Of a stretch of DNA of 64,000 bases, positions 33,622 through 41,700 are shown piece after piece (position 1 is the first letter of the stretch; each line of letters begins with the position of its first letter). Location of the stretch: contig NZ_GG697141.2 of NCBI RefSeq assembly GCF_000155955.1, positions 248,001-312,000 on the forward strand. Reading direction: 5' to 3'. Below the pieces are notes generated by a model that had not been told where the DNA came from, searched no databases, and saw nothing but the letters and a program-made list of their open reading frames with translations. The position numbers and the translations under genes were made by a program. Origin of the DNA: Mitsuokella multacida DSM 20544. GTDB taxonomy: Bacteria > Bacillota > Negativicutes > Selenomonadales > Selenomonadaceae.

Positions 33622-34892
33622 ATGGAACATAAGAAGATGGCGGAGTATGCCTATCATTACGGCCTGAAAGTCCGCATCTACCCCAGCCAGCAACAGAAAG
33701 AGATGATTCGACGCAATGCGGATGCGGCACGCTGCGTCTACAATGAACATGTCGCTGTGAACAAGGAGATCGCACGATTCGGCAGACGGAGCATCTACAT
33801 CGACTTCATCGAGAAGCGCATCGAGGCACTGCGCGAGCGAATCCGCACGGTAACAGCATTGAAAGACCGCTATCCATGGCTCCGGCATCCCGATATCGAT
33901 GCGCAGTCCATTGCCAATGCACGGCAGAACTACCAGCATGCTTGGAAGCAGTTCCGTGCCGTCCATCATGCTGGTGTGCCGAACTTCCACCAAGAAAAAC
34001 GTACCGTCGAGTCGTATCAGACGAATCCGCATTACAGCAAGGTACGGTGATTTCGCTGTTTACCAGTAACGCCCGCTTCCTCGACAAGCATCATCTGATG
34101 CTGCCCAAGCTCAAACGCATCCGCTTCCAAGGCTCGCGTAAAATACTGGACCGACTTTTTGCCATGAAGGAAGTCCGCATCGGCACGATTACCATCACGA
34201 AAGACAGCCTGCACCGCTACTTTGCGTCATTCCAACTCGGCTCCGATGAACCATTCGTGAAAGCCAGCCCGAAAACAAAGGCAGAGATTGGCATCGACCT
34301 GAACATCGAGAACTTCTATGCCGACTCGAATGGCGAGATTGTGGCCAATCCTCGTTATTACCGCAGACAGAAACGACGGCTGGCCAACGCACAGCGCAAG
34401 CTGAGCCGTCGGATTGTCCGTGCCAAGAAAGAGCATCGCCCGCTCCGTGAGGCAAAGAACGTCGAGAAACAGCGCTTGCTCGTCGCCAGGCTCACGGCAC
34501 AAGTCATGCAGCGCCGCAAAGATTTCCTGCACCGCACTTCCGCGACACTGATCAAGAACCACGATCTGGTCGCAGTAGAAGAACTGCGGAGCAAGAATCT
34601 GCTGAAGAACCATGTCCTGGCTATGAGCATCCAAGACAATGGCTGGCGGATGTTCCTTAGTATGCTGACTTATAAGGCAGCGCTGTACGGCAAGAACTTC
34701 GTCACCGTCGACCCGCGGAATACGACGCAAACCTGCCACGCTTGTGGCCATATCATGAGCGGCAAAGAGAAACTGACGCTCAAGGACCGCGAGTGGATCT
34801 GCCCGAAATGTGGGATACACCACCTTCGCGACGTGAATGCGGCCAAGAATATCCTAGCGCGAGCCAAAGCAAAGCTCGTATCCATGCATTGA
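33622..34892 (+). pseudogene. tnpB: TnpB RNA-guided nuclease, one-base frameshift
   Basis: Start ATG 33622 (GGAAGGAGG nine bases upstream). The first frame ends at TGA 34046-34048 after NPHYSKVR. Homology continues in another frame from about 34043 (TVISLFTSNARFLDKHH). Restoring one G at 34041-34042 (AAGGT to AAGGGT) gives an uninterrupted protein of about 423 aa. The second part has the RuvC-like Asp in IGIDLNIEN, Glu in AVEELRSKN, zinc finger CHACG...CPKCG, and final Asp in HLRDVNAAKN. As read, the nuclease would not be made. Confidence 0.85.
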
Positions 34893-35063
34893 TGCAAACC
34901 TATCTTGTCCGTTTGGCAACTTGCGGACGCTAATGGCTTTGGTAATTACCGGACCTCTGCTGTACCTCGCAAGACTGCGAATGCAGTAAGCCTGGCCTAT
35001 CTAAGCAAATTGAGGTATCGAAAGATTCCCTCAAGCTCGCGACTTCAGTCGCGGGTAGTTGAC
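34893..35063 (+). ncRNA. candidate omega RNA/right end of the IS605-type element
   Basis: TnpB guide RNAs are encoded at the 3' end of tnpB and run to the element's right end, with the flanking DNA as guide. This 171-base stretch is non-coding, contains several inverted repeats and ends with the CGCGACTTCAGTCGCG hairpin and GGGTAGTTGAC. The predicted guide would start at 35064 (TCTTATCAGG). Assignment is by position and family knowledge only. Confidence 0.45.
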
Positions 35064-35088
35064 TCTTATCAGGAAAGAAGAATCTGCT

Positions 35089-35550
35089 ATGTCAATCGAG
35101 AAAGTACAGGCCTTTCTGGCCGCTAAGGGGATGGCGGACCGCGTCATCACGTTTGAAACGTCGACGGCGACGGTGGAACTTGCCGCTGAGGCAGTCGGCG
35201 TGGAGCCGGGGCGCATCGCAAAGACGATGTCGTTCCTCGTGGACGGCGCGCCCTTGCTCGTCATCCTTGCCGGTGATGTGCGTGTGGACAATCACCGCTT
35301 CAAGGAGGCGTTCCACAAGAAGGGACGCATGATCCCGTTCGACCAGGTGGAAGCGTTCATCGGCCATGCACCGGGCGGCGTCTGCCCGTTCGCGATCAAG
35401 GAGGGTGTGCCGGTCTACCTCGACGAGTCGCTGCGCCGCTTTGAGACGGTCTACCCGGCGGCGGGCGATGACCACAGCGCCGTGCGCCTGACGCCAGAGG
35501 AACTCTACCGCATCATCCCGGCAGCGGGCTGGGTCGCTGTCTCGAAGTGA
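35089..35550 (+). CDS. YbaK/EbsC-family aminoacyl-tRNA deacylase
   Basis: 153 aa from the ATG at 35089; the frame is open further back to 35059, but that part lies in the IS605 end. YbaK-like trans-editing domain: KTMSFLVDG with the conserved Lys, GDVRVDNHRFKEAF, and GHAPGGVCPF, which is the substrate-pocket loop of the family. YbaK hydrolyses Cys-tRNA(Pro); paralogues act on other mischarged tRNAs. The IS605 insertion ends 25 bases upstream and has probably replaced its native promoter region. Confidence 0.88.
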   Translation: MSIEKVQAFLAAKGMADRVITFETSTATVELAAEAVGVEPGRIAKTMSFLVDGAPLLVILAGDVRVDNHRFKEAFHKKGRMIPFDQVEAFIGHAPGGVCPFAIKEGVPVYLDESLRRFETVYPAAGDDHSAVRLTPEELYRIIPAAGWVAVSK

Positions 35551-35670
35551 ATCGTTTCACTCCTATTGCATCTCTGTGCGCTTCGTGAGGAAGGACGCGA
35601 CATTTACCGAAATTTTTTCGCGGATATAGCGAATTTTGTCATGTGCTCTCTATGGTGGCGGCAGAATCTA

Positions 35671-35679
35671 TGATATAAT
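35671..35679 (+). promoter_or_regulatory. extended -10 promoter of the DAHP synthase gene
   Basis: TGATATAAT, a TG-N-TATAAT extended -10 box, without a recognisable -35 at 17 bases. It is 46 bases upstream of the ATG. 35551-35670 shows nothing else. Confidence 0.5.
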
Positions 35680-35724
35680 GGTAGGCATCACAGCGTCAGA
35701 AGCGTCAGAGAGGAGTCACTGAAT

Positions 35725-36759
35725 ATGGAAATGCAAATGGAATTCATCCGTAGGCTGCCTACGCCGCAGGAGCTCATGGAGCAGTTCCCGATAGATGACC
35801 GCGTCAAGAAAATCAAGGTGGAGCGCGATAAGGCCATCGCGAACATCATGACGGGCAAGGATAACCGCTTCCTGCTCGTCATCGGCCCGTGCTCGGCCGA
35901 CAACGAAGAGGCCGTGCTCGATTACGTGCATCGCCTCGTGCCGGTGCAGGAACAGGTCAAGGACAAGATCTTCATCGTGCCGCGCCTCTATACGAGCAAG
36001 CCGCGCACGATCGGCATCGGCTACAAGGGCATGCTGCATCAGCCGGACCCGGAGGGCAAGGAAGACATGCTCGGCGGCATCATCGCGATCCGCGAGATGA
36101 ATGCGCGCGTCGTGCGTGAGACGGGCTTCACGTGTGCAGAGGAAATCCTCTATCCGGAAATCTACCGCTATCTGTCGGACCTGCTGTCGTATGCGGCGGT
36201 CGGTGCGCGTTCGGTCGAAGACCAGTTCCACCGCATGATCGCGAGCGGCATCGGCATCCCGGTCGGCATGAAGAACCCGACGTCGGGCGACATCTCGGTC
36301 ATGCTCAACTCGATTGAGGCGGCACAGCACTCGCAGGAGTTTCTGTTCCGCGGCTGGGAAGTCCGCACGACGGGCAATCCTCTGGCCCATGCCATCCTGC
36401 GCGGCTATGTCGACAGCTTTGGCAACAGCATGCCGAACTACCACTACGAGAACCTGCGCTCGCTCTACGAGGCGTACCATAAGCGCAATCTCGCGAACCC
36501 GGCGGTCATCGTCGATGCCAATCATGCGAACTCGGGTAAGAAGTATCTCGAGCAGATCCGCATCGCGAAGGATGTCGTCAACAGCTGCAAAGTCTCGTCG
36601 GACATCCGGTCGCTCGTCAAGGGGCTCATGATCGAGAGCTATATCGAGGACGGCAACCAGAAGATCAGCGAGGGGACGTACGGCAAGTCCATCACGGATC
36701 CGTGCCTCGGTTGGGAGAAGACGCAGCAGCTCATCTTCGACTTGGCAGAATTGCTCTGA
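35725..36759 (+). CDS. aroF: 3-deoxy-7-phosphoheptulonate synthase, type I (AroF/G/H-like)
   Basis: 344 aa. First step of the shikimate pathway, joining PEP and erythrose-4-P. Type I alpha signature: LVIGPCSADN (phosphate and metal Cys), RLYTSKPRT, GMKNPTSGD, VDANHANSGKK. The N-terminal extension typical of the feedback-regulated AroFGH class is present. AGAGGAG about nine bases upstream. The convergent neighbour is a two-ACT-domain protein and they share a bidirectional terminator. The pathway's aroA lies 25 kb away at 61139. Confidence 0.94.
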   Translation: MEMQMEFIRRLPTPQELMEQFPIDDRVKKIKVERDKAIANIMTGKDNRFLLVIGPCSADNEEAVLDYVHRLVPVQEQVKDKIFIVPRLYTSKPRTIGIGYKGMLHQPDPEGKEDMLGGIIAIREMNARVVRETGFTCAEEILYPEIYRYLSDLLSYAAVGARSVEDQFHRMIASGIGIPVGMKNPTSGDISVMLNSIEAAQHSQEFLFRGWEVRTTGNPLAHAILRGYVDSFGNSMPNYHYENLRSLYEAYHKRNLANPAVIVDANHANSGKKYLEQIRIAKDVVNSCKVSSDIRSLVKGLMIESYIEDGNQKISEGTYGKSITDPCLGWEKTQQLIFDLAELL

Positions 36760-36793
36760 TCGCACTGCTTGCTGATTAAACCAATCGGAACAC

Positions 36794-36836
36794 AAAAGGA
36801 GCCTGTCACATGGAATCATGTGACAGGCTCCTTTTT
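36794..36836. terminator. bidirectional intrinsic terminator
   Basis: An 18-bp perfect inverted repeat (36794-36811 with 36818-36835, loop GGAATC), starting with an A-run and ending in a T-run. Serves the DAHP synthase gene on the plus strand and the ACT gene on the minus strand. Confidence 0.92.
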
Positions 36837-36865
36837 CGGTGCTTGAGTCAGGTGCGCAAGGCTGG

Positions 36866-37276
36866 TCAGAACTTGTCGACGAGCTTGTAGCCCTTGCCGC
36901 GCAGGAAGGTCTCGGCCTCCGGCTCGCGCGTCTTGAAGATGACGACCGGCTGGCTGGCCTGGCGGTCATAGGAGATGTAGAGGTAGTCGAGCGAGACGTT
37001 GGCCTCTTCGAGGTTCTTGAGGATCGCGTCGAGGCTGCCCGGCGTGTCGCCCATCTCGACGGCGATGACCTTGTCGATATGGCACTGGTAGCCGGCTTTC
37101 TTGAGCTCGGTGAGCGCGCGGTCCGGGTCCGTCAGCACGAGGCGGATGATGCCGAATTCAGCGCTGTCGCTGGCGAGCATGGAGTAGATGTTGATGTCCG
37201 CTGCGGCGAGCACTGCCGTCATCTTGCGCAGAGCGCCTTTCGTGTTTTCAGCGAATACAGAAACTTGATTGAGCAT
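36866..37276 (-). CDS. protein with two ACT domains
   Basis: 136 aa made of two ACT units: residues 1-65 (VSVFAENTKGALRKMTAVLAA, DINIYSML) and 70-136 (VIAVEMGDTPGSLDAILKNL, NVSLDYLYIS). Matches the small stand-alone amino-acid-binding ACT proteins of Firmicutes and Negativicutes, often near acetate-CoA ligase or aromatic genes. No enzyme domain, so probably an amino-acid sensor. AAAAAGGGGA precedes the ATG. It has its own promoter at 37366-37394 and follows gltS on the same strand. Confidence 0.88.
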   Translation of the reverse strand: MLNQVSVFAENTKGALRKMTAVLAAADINIYSMLASDSAEFGIIRLVLTDPDRALTELKKAGYQCHIDKVIAVEMGDTPGSLDAILKNLEEANVSLDYLYISYDRQASQPVVIFKTREPEAETFLRGKGYKLVDKF

Positions 37277-37365
37277 AGAGTCGTAATCCCCTTTTTGAAT
37301 GTTGAAATGAAGTGCAATGAACGGTAACCGATAGCGATTGCTGCCATCGCCATGATGCTATGACC

Positions 37366-37394
37366 ATTCTATCATACCGGGAAAGAGAACGCAA
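37366..37394 (-). promoter_or_regulatory. promoter of the ACT-domain gene
   Basis: Minus strand TTGCGT (37394-37389), 17-base spacer, TAGAAT (37371-37366). The predicted leader is about 80 bases. No obvious terminator separates gltS from it. Confidence 0.5.
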
Positions 37395-37440
37395 AGGAAT
37401 CGCAAAAAGATGGGTGTAATGTTGTTATGTTGCGGTCAGC

Positions 37441-38703
37441 TCAGGCCAGCAAGTTCAACAGGACCGTGACGATGGAGGAGTTGACGAAGTCGACGATCAG
37501 GGCACCAATCAGCGGGATGACGAAGAAGGCCGTGGGGGCGGGGCCGAAGCGCTCGACCATGACGGACATGTTGGCGATGGCGTTCGGCGTGGCGCCGAGG
37601 CCGAAACCGCAGGTGCCGGCTGCCATGACGGCGGCCTCGTAGTTGCGGCCCATGACGCGGAAGAGCAGGAACTTGACGAATAGTGCGATGAAGAGCACCT
37701 GGCTCAGCAGCATGGCCATCAGGGGGATGGCGAGGTCGGAGAGCTGCCAGAGCTTGAGGCTCATGAGTGCGCACGAGAGGAAAATCGTCAGGCCGAGGTT
37801 GCCGAGGACCTCGCTCTCGCGCTGGTAGACCTTGTAGGCGTGCGTGTAGTCGGAGACGTTGCGGATGATGGCGGCGACGAGCATGGACCCGATGTAGTTC
37901 GGGAAGACGAGGCCGAAATTGACGAAGATCTGGCTCACGACGGTGCCGAGGCCCATGGCAATCAGCAGGTGCGCAAGGGCGTTCATGAAGCGGTAGTTGT
38001 TGATGCTCTGGCCCGCGCGCTTCTCCTCATCGATGGCCTTGCGCTCGCCGTGGGCGGCCTGCTCGAGCTTCTGGAGCTCGTCGCTCGTGTTGGCAGGGTC
38101 GAGGCGCTCCTCGTCGGCGACGCTCGTCAGGCCGTAGTGGCGCACGAGAAATTCACCCATCGGGCCGCCGAGCAGGCTGCCTGAGACGAGGCCAAACGTG
38201 GCGGCGGCAAAGGCAATCGTCGTCGCATTGTCGAGGCCGACGCTTTCGAGGACTGGTCCAAAGGAACCTGAGGTACCGTGGCCGCCGATCATCGGGATGG
38301 AACCCGTCGCGAGGCCCATGAGCGGGCTCAGGTCAAAGACGTGCGCCAAGGCGATGCCGATGCCGTTCTGGCAGAGGATCAAGAGGGTGGTCAGCACGGC
38401 CATCTTGGCGACGAGCGAGCCGCCCTTGCGGATCAGGCTGATGCTGGCCGTGTAGCCGATGCTCGTGAAGAAGAGCATCATGCAGACATTCTGCATGATG
38501 GTGTCCTGCTGGTACGTCCAGATGCCGTTCGTGTAGAGGACCGCATTGAGTATCGCGAAGATGATGCCGCCGATGACCGGGGCCGGCAGGCAGTAGCGGC
38601 GCAGGAACGGGACCTTGATGCGCAGCAGCACGCCGAGATAATAGACTGCCGTGGCCGCAGCGAGCGTCTGGTAGATGTTGAGGTTGACGTTGATGGGATC
38701 CAT
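37441..38703 (-). CDS. gltS: sodium/glutamate symporter
   Basis: 420 aa, about 10-12 membrane segments in two inverted halves. Family signatures include SIPMIGGHGTSGSFGP (first half), the Gly-rich GTCGFGLGATPNAIANM (second half) and a charged central loop (about 190-235). Imports glutamate with sodium in the inner membrane. GGAAG seven bases upstream of the ATG is the nearest of three tandem ACTTCCTT-type (AAGGAAGT on the coding strand) repeats. Confidence 0.93.
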   Translation of the reverse strand: MDPINVNLNIYQTLAAATAVYYLGVLLRIKVPFLRRYCLPAPVIGGIIFAILNAVLYTNGIWTYQQDTIMQNVCMMLFFTSIGYTASISLIRKGGSLVAKMAVLTTLLILCQNGIGIALAHVFDLSPLMGLATGSIPMIGGHGTSGSFGPVLESVGLDNATTIAFAAATFGLVSGSLLGGPMGEFLVRHYGLTSVADEERLDPANTSDELQKLEQAAHGERKAIDEEKRAGQSINNYRFMNALAHLLIAMGLGTVVSQIFVNFGLVFPNYIGSMLVAAIIRNVSDYTHAYKVYQRESEVLGNLGLTIFLSCALMSLKLWQLSDLAIPLMAMLLSQVLFIALFVKFLLFRVMGRNYEAAVMAAGTCGFGLGATPNAIANMSVMVERFGPAPTAFFVIPLIGALIVDFVNSSIVTVLLNLLA

Positions 38704-38709
38704 TTGATG

Positions 38710-38736
38710 ACTTCCTTTACTTCCTTATACTTCCTT
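38710..38736 (-). repeat. three tandem Shine-Dalgarno-like repeats before gltS
   Basis: ACTTCCTT at 38710, 38719 and 38729 (AAGGAAGT on the coding strand, periods of 9 and 10 bases). Only the copy nearest the ATG is at ribosome-site distance. The rest of the gap to 38920 is A+T-rich with no gene seen. Confidence 0.6.
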
Positions 38737-38920
38737 AGTCTAGCATGTATTGCATCCATGCTACAGTGTCGGGGATTCCTGTAGACAGTTTGAATGCATT
38801 TGTTTGTAAAACTGTAACATGTGTATTATCATATCAAAAAATTATTGGAGATACAACACTTTTGTTATAGATCCTGCAAGATAATTTCTGTCCCAGACTG
38901 CGACTGGCCGTGGAAATCTA

Positions 38921-38949
38921 TTGCATTACGCGGGGAAAGCATGTATAAT
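38921..38949 (+). promoter_or_regulatory. promoter of typA
   Basis: TTGCAT (38921-38926), 17-base spacer, perfect TATAAT (38944-38949), giving a leader of about 70 bases. Confidence 0.55.
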
Positions 38950-38978
38950 GAGTAAGTAATTTTTAGGTTTGCAAATGA

Positions 38979-39005
38979 GGATACGACAGGTATCCCTTTT
39001 CTTTT
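38979..39005 (+). promoter_or_regulatory. terminator-like hairpin in the typA leader
   Basis: GGATAC (38979-38984), loop GACAG, GTATCC (38990-38995), then CTTTTCTTTTA. It lies between the predicted start of transcription and the ribosome site AGGAGG (39008-39013). The short stem makes it a weak attenuator candidate, perhaps temperature-sensitive. Confidence 0.4.
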
Positions 39006-39026
39006 ATAGGAGGCAGATTACACAGA

Positions 39027-40853
39027 ATGAGTATGACGACTAATGATAAGCTCCGCAATATCGCAATCATTGCGCACGTCGACCACGGCAAGACGACGCT
39101 GGTCGATGCCATGCTGAAGCAGAGCCATGTATTCCGCTCGAATGAGCAGGTGGCTGAGCGCGTCATGGATTCGGGCGATATCGAGCGCGAGCGCGGCATC
39201 ACGATCCTCTCGAAGAACACGGCCATCATGTACAACGGCATCAAGATCAATATCGTCGACACCCCGGGCCATGCGGACTTCGGCGGCGAGGTCGAGCGTG
39301 TCCTCAACATGGTCGACGGCGTTCTCCTGCTCGTCGATGCGTTCGAAGGCCCGATGCCGCAGACGAAGTACGTCCTGCGCAAGGCTCTCGAGCAGAAGCT
39401 CAAGCCGATCGTCGTCATCAACAAGATCGATAAGCCGAACCAGCGCGTGGACGATGTCTACGACGAAGTCCTCGAGCTCTTCATGGAACTCGATGCCGAT
39501 GACGATCAGCTCGACTTCCCGGTCATTTACGCGACGGCCCGCGACGGCATCGCGAAGTACAACATGGAAGACGAGAGCACGAACCTCGAGCCGCTGATGG
39601 AGACGATCGTCAAAGAGATCCCGGCTCCGCACGGCGACCCGGACGGCCCGCTGCAGATGATGGTCACGACGCTCGAGGCAGATGCCTTCGTCGGCCGCGT
39701 CGCTGTCGGCCGCATCAGCCGCGGCACGGCTCGCACGAACCAGAATGTCGTGCTCATTAATGGCGACCAGGAAATCCGCGCGAAGATCGGCAAGGTCTTC
39801 GTCTATCAGGGCATGCAGCGCATCGAAGTGCCGGAAGCCAAGATGGGCGAGATCGTCGCTCTGACGGGCCTCGGCGATGTCAGCATCGGCTACACGGTCG
39901 CTGACGCTGAGCAGCCGGAAGCACTGCCGGCTATCCGCATCGACGAGCCGACGCTCTCGATGACGTTCGGCGTCAACACGAGCCCGTTTGCCGGCCGCGA
40001 AGGCCAGTTCGTCACGAGCCGCCATCTGCGCGACCGCCTGTTCAAGGAAGTCGAGACGAACGTCGCGATGAAGGTCGAAGAGACGGATTCGCCGGATGTC
40101 TTCAAGGTATCGGGCCGCGGCGAGCTGCATCTGTCCATCCTCATCGAGGAGATGCGCCGCGAGGGCTACGAGCTGCAGGTCGGCAAACCGGAAGTTGTCT
40201 ACAAGACGATCAACGGCCAGCTCTGCGAGCCAATCGAGAACCTGACGGTCGAAGTGCCGCAGGAGTACATGGGCGCTGTCATGGAAGGCCTCGGCACGCG
40301 CAAGGCTGAGCTCACGAACATGACGGAGACGGCTGGCTACATGCGCCTCGAGTTCACGATCCCGGCACGCGGCCTCATCGGTTTCCGTTCCGAGCTCCTG
40401 ACGAGCACGAAGGGCAACGGCATCATGAACCACGTCTTCCACGGCTATGCACCGTACAAGGGCGACATCCCGGGCCGCACGCGCGGTTCGCTCGTCGCGT
40501 TCGAGCAGGGTGAGACGACGGGCTACGGCATCTACACGCTGCAGGATCGCGGCACGATGTTCATCGGACCGAACGAGCAGGTCTACGAAGGCATGATTGT
40601 CGGCGAGAACTCCCGCGAGAACGATATCGACATCAACCCGTGCAAGAAGAAGAACGTCTCCAACATGCGTACATCTTCTTCGGATGAGGCCATCCGCCTG
40701 ACGCCGCCGCGCATCCTCTCGCTCGAGCAGGCCATCGAGTACATCAACAGCGATGAGCTCGTCGAGGTCACGCCGGAGCACATCCGCCTGCGCAAGGCCA
40801 TCCTCGACCGCACGATCCGCGGCCGCAACGCCAAGAACGCTCGCAAGGGCTGA
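39027..40853 (+). CDS. typA: ribosome-associated translational GTPase TypA/BipA
   Basis: 608 aa. GTPase domain with [10 protein letters not shown] (16-25), switch [16 protein letters not shown] and NKID, then EF-G-like domains and the BipA-specific C-terminal domain ([28 protein letters not shown]). Acts on the ribosome, helping 50S assembly and growth under cold or other stress. A leader hairpin precedes it and an efficient terminator follows. Confidence 0.97.
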   Translation: MSMTTNDKLRNIAIIAHVDHGKTTLVDAMLKQSHVFRSNEQVAERVMDSGDIERERGITILSKNTAIMYNGIKINIVDTPGHADFGGEVERVLNMVDGVLLLVDAFEGPMPQTKYVLRKALEQKLKPIVVINKIDKPNQRVDDVYDEVLELFMELDADDDQLDFPVIYATARDGIAKYNMEDESTNLEPLMETIVKEIPAPHGDPDGPLQMMVTTLEADAFVGRVAVGRISRGTARTNQNVVLINGDQEIRAKIGKVFVYQGMQRIEVPEAKMGEIVALTGLGDVSIGYTVADAEQPEALPAIRIDEPTLSMTFGVNTSPFAGREGQFVTSRHLRDRLFKEVETNVAMKVEETDSPDVFKVSGRGELHLSILIEEMRREGYELQVGKPEVVYKTINGQLCEPIENLTVEVPQEYMGAVMEGLGTRKAELTNMTETAGYMRLEFTIPARGLIGFRSELLTSTKGNGIMNHVFHGYAPYKGDIPGRTRGSLVAFEQGETTGYGIYTLQDRGTMFIGPNEQVYEGMIVGENSRENDIDINPCKKKNVSNMRTSSSDEAIRLTPPRILSLEQAIEYINSDELVEVTPEHIRLRKAILDRTIRGRNAKNARKG

Positions 40854-40889
40854 TTTTGTCTGCGGCATCCATAACAGATAAAATTTAAG

Positions 40890-40927
40890 AAAACCTGCTG
40901 GATATGAAAAAATCCAGCAGGTTTTTT
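40890..40927 (+). terminator. intrinsic terminator of typA
   Basis: CCTGCTGGAT pairs with ATCCAGCAGG around ATGAAAAA, with AAAA before and TTTTTT after (40922-40927). Confidence 0.92.
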
Positions 40928-40954
40928 GCATTTTCTGTCGAAATGTGTTATCAT
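40926..40954 (+). promoter_or_regulatory. promoter of sepF
   Basis: TTGCAT (40926-40931), 17-base spacer, TATCAT (40949-40954). The -35 begins in the T-run of the typA terminator. Confidence 0.5.
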
Positions 40955-41042
40955 GTCGATAGTTAAATCCAGTTTTGTACACATGTACGTGTGGATAAAT
41001 ACGTGTGGAGCAATATGAATTCAGGTGGAAGGACGAGATGTT

Positions 41043-41582
41043 ATGAGTGGTATGGAGACGATCAAAAGAAAGTTCCAGGGCCTCATTGATGTATTGATGC
41101 CGTGGGAGGACGTAGAGGTAGAGGAGCACAAGGATGCTGCTGCTGAGAAGAGCCAGCAGCAGGCCGTAGCGAAACCGGCCCGCGCTGCAGCGCAGGAGTA
41201 CAAGGTCTCGGGCGGCGACTCAATCTATGTCGAGCGCACAGAGGCGCAGGAGCCTGCGCCGTCTTTCCGCGCGCGCACGCGTGCGCAGCATCCGCAGCTG
41301 ACGGTCCATACGACGAAGATCCCGGAGCTCCGCGTGCAGATCTATGTGCCGGAGAACTTCGACCAGGTCACGGACATCGCGGACAACCTCAAGTCGGGCA
41401 AGGCTGTTGTCGTCAACTACGAGCGCGTTGCGGTCGAAGAGCAGCGTCGCATCTGCGACTTCGTCAACGGCGCCTGCTACGTCGTCAATGGCTGCGCAAA
41501 GCGCATCTCGGAGCAGATCGTGCTCTACGCGCCGGAAGGCGTCGATGTTGCCGAAGCGATGCCGGCGGCACTCAAAGACTAA
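41043..41582 (+). CDS. sepF: cell division protein SepF
   Basis: 179 aa from the ATG at 41043. The N-terminal amphipathic membrane-binding helix (METIKRKFQGLIDVLMPW) is followed by a variable, probably disordered linker (30-90). The SepF core (about 95-170) contains VQIYVPENFDQVTDIADNL, KAVVVNYERV and DFVNGACYVVNG. SepF anchors FtsZ filaments to the membrane and bends them at the septum in Gram-positive-type bacteria and Negativicutes. Stands alone here, with its own promoter and terminator. Confidence 0.93.
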   Translation: MSGMETIKRKFQGLIDVLMPWEDVEVEEHKDAAAEKSQQQAVAKPARAAAQEYKVSGGDSIYVERTEAQEPAPSFRARTRAQHPQLTVHTTKIPELRVQIYVPENFDQVTDIADNLKSGKAVVVNYERVAVEEQRRICDFVNGACYVVNGCAKRISEQIVLYAPEGVDVAEAMPAALKD

Positions 41583-41614
41583 CAATCCGTCCAGATGAAA
41601 CCATGGATTCATGC

Positions 41615-41643
41615 CAGCCTGCCTCAAGGGGCAGGCTGTTTTT
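41615..41643 (+). terminator. intrinsic terminator of sepF
   Basis: CAGCCTGCC (41615-41623), loop TCAAGG, GGCAGGCTG (41630-41638), TTTTT. Confidence 0.88.
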
Positions 41644-41700
41644 CGTTGCCAAGAGCAGCGGATTGCTGAAGCATTAGAAATCAGGAAAGAGGAATTTCAG

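Larger units (their letters stand above)
33000..35063. mobile_element. IS200/IS605-family element with divergent tnpA and tnpB
   Basis: TTGAC at 32995-32999 just outside the left end and TTGAC at 35059-35063 at the right end fit the target and right-end cleavage pentamers of this family. Subterminal hairpins occur at both ends (33050-33093; CGCGACT/AGTCGCG at 35038-35053), and GCGAATGCAGTAA occurs near both ends. tnpA (minus) and tnpB (plus) are divergent as in IS605. tnpB is frameshifted. The empty site would join ...GCGATTGAC to TCTTATCAGG..., 25 bases before ybaK. Confidence 0.8.
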
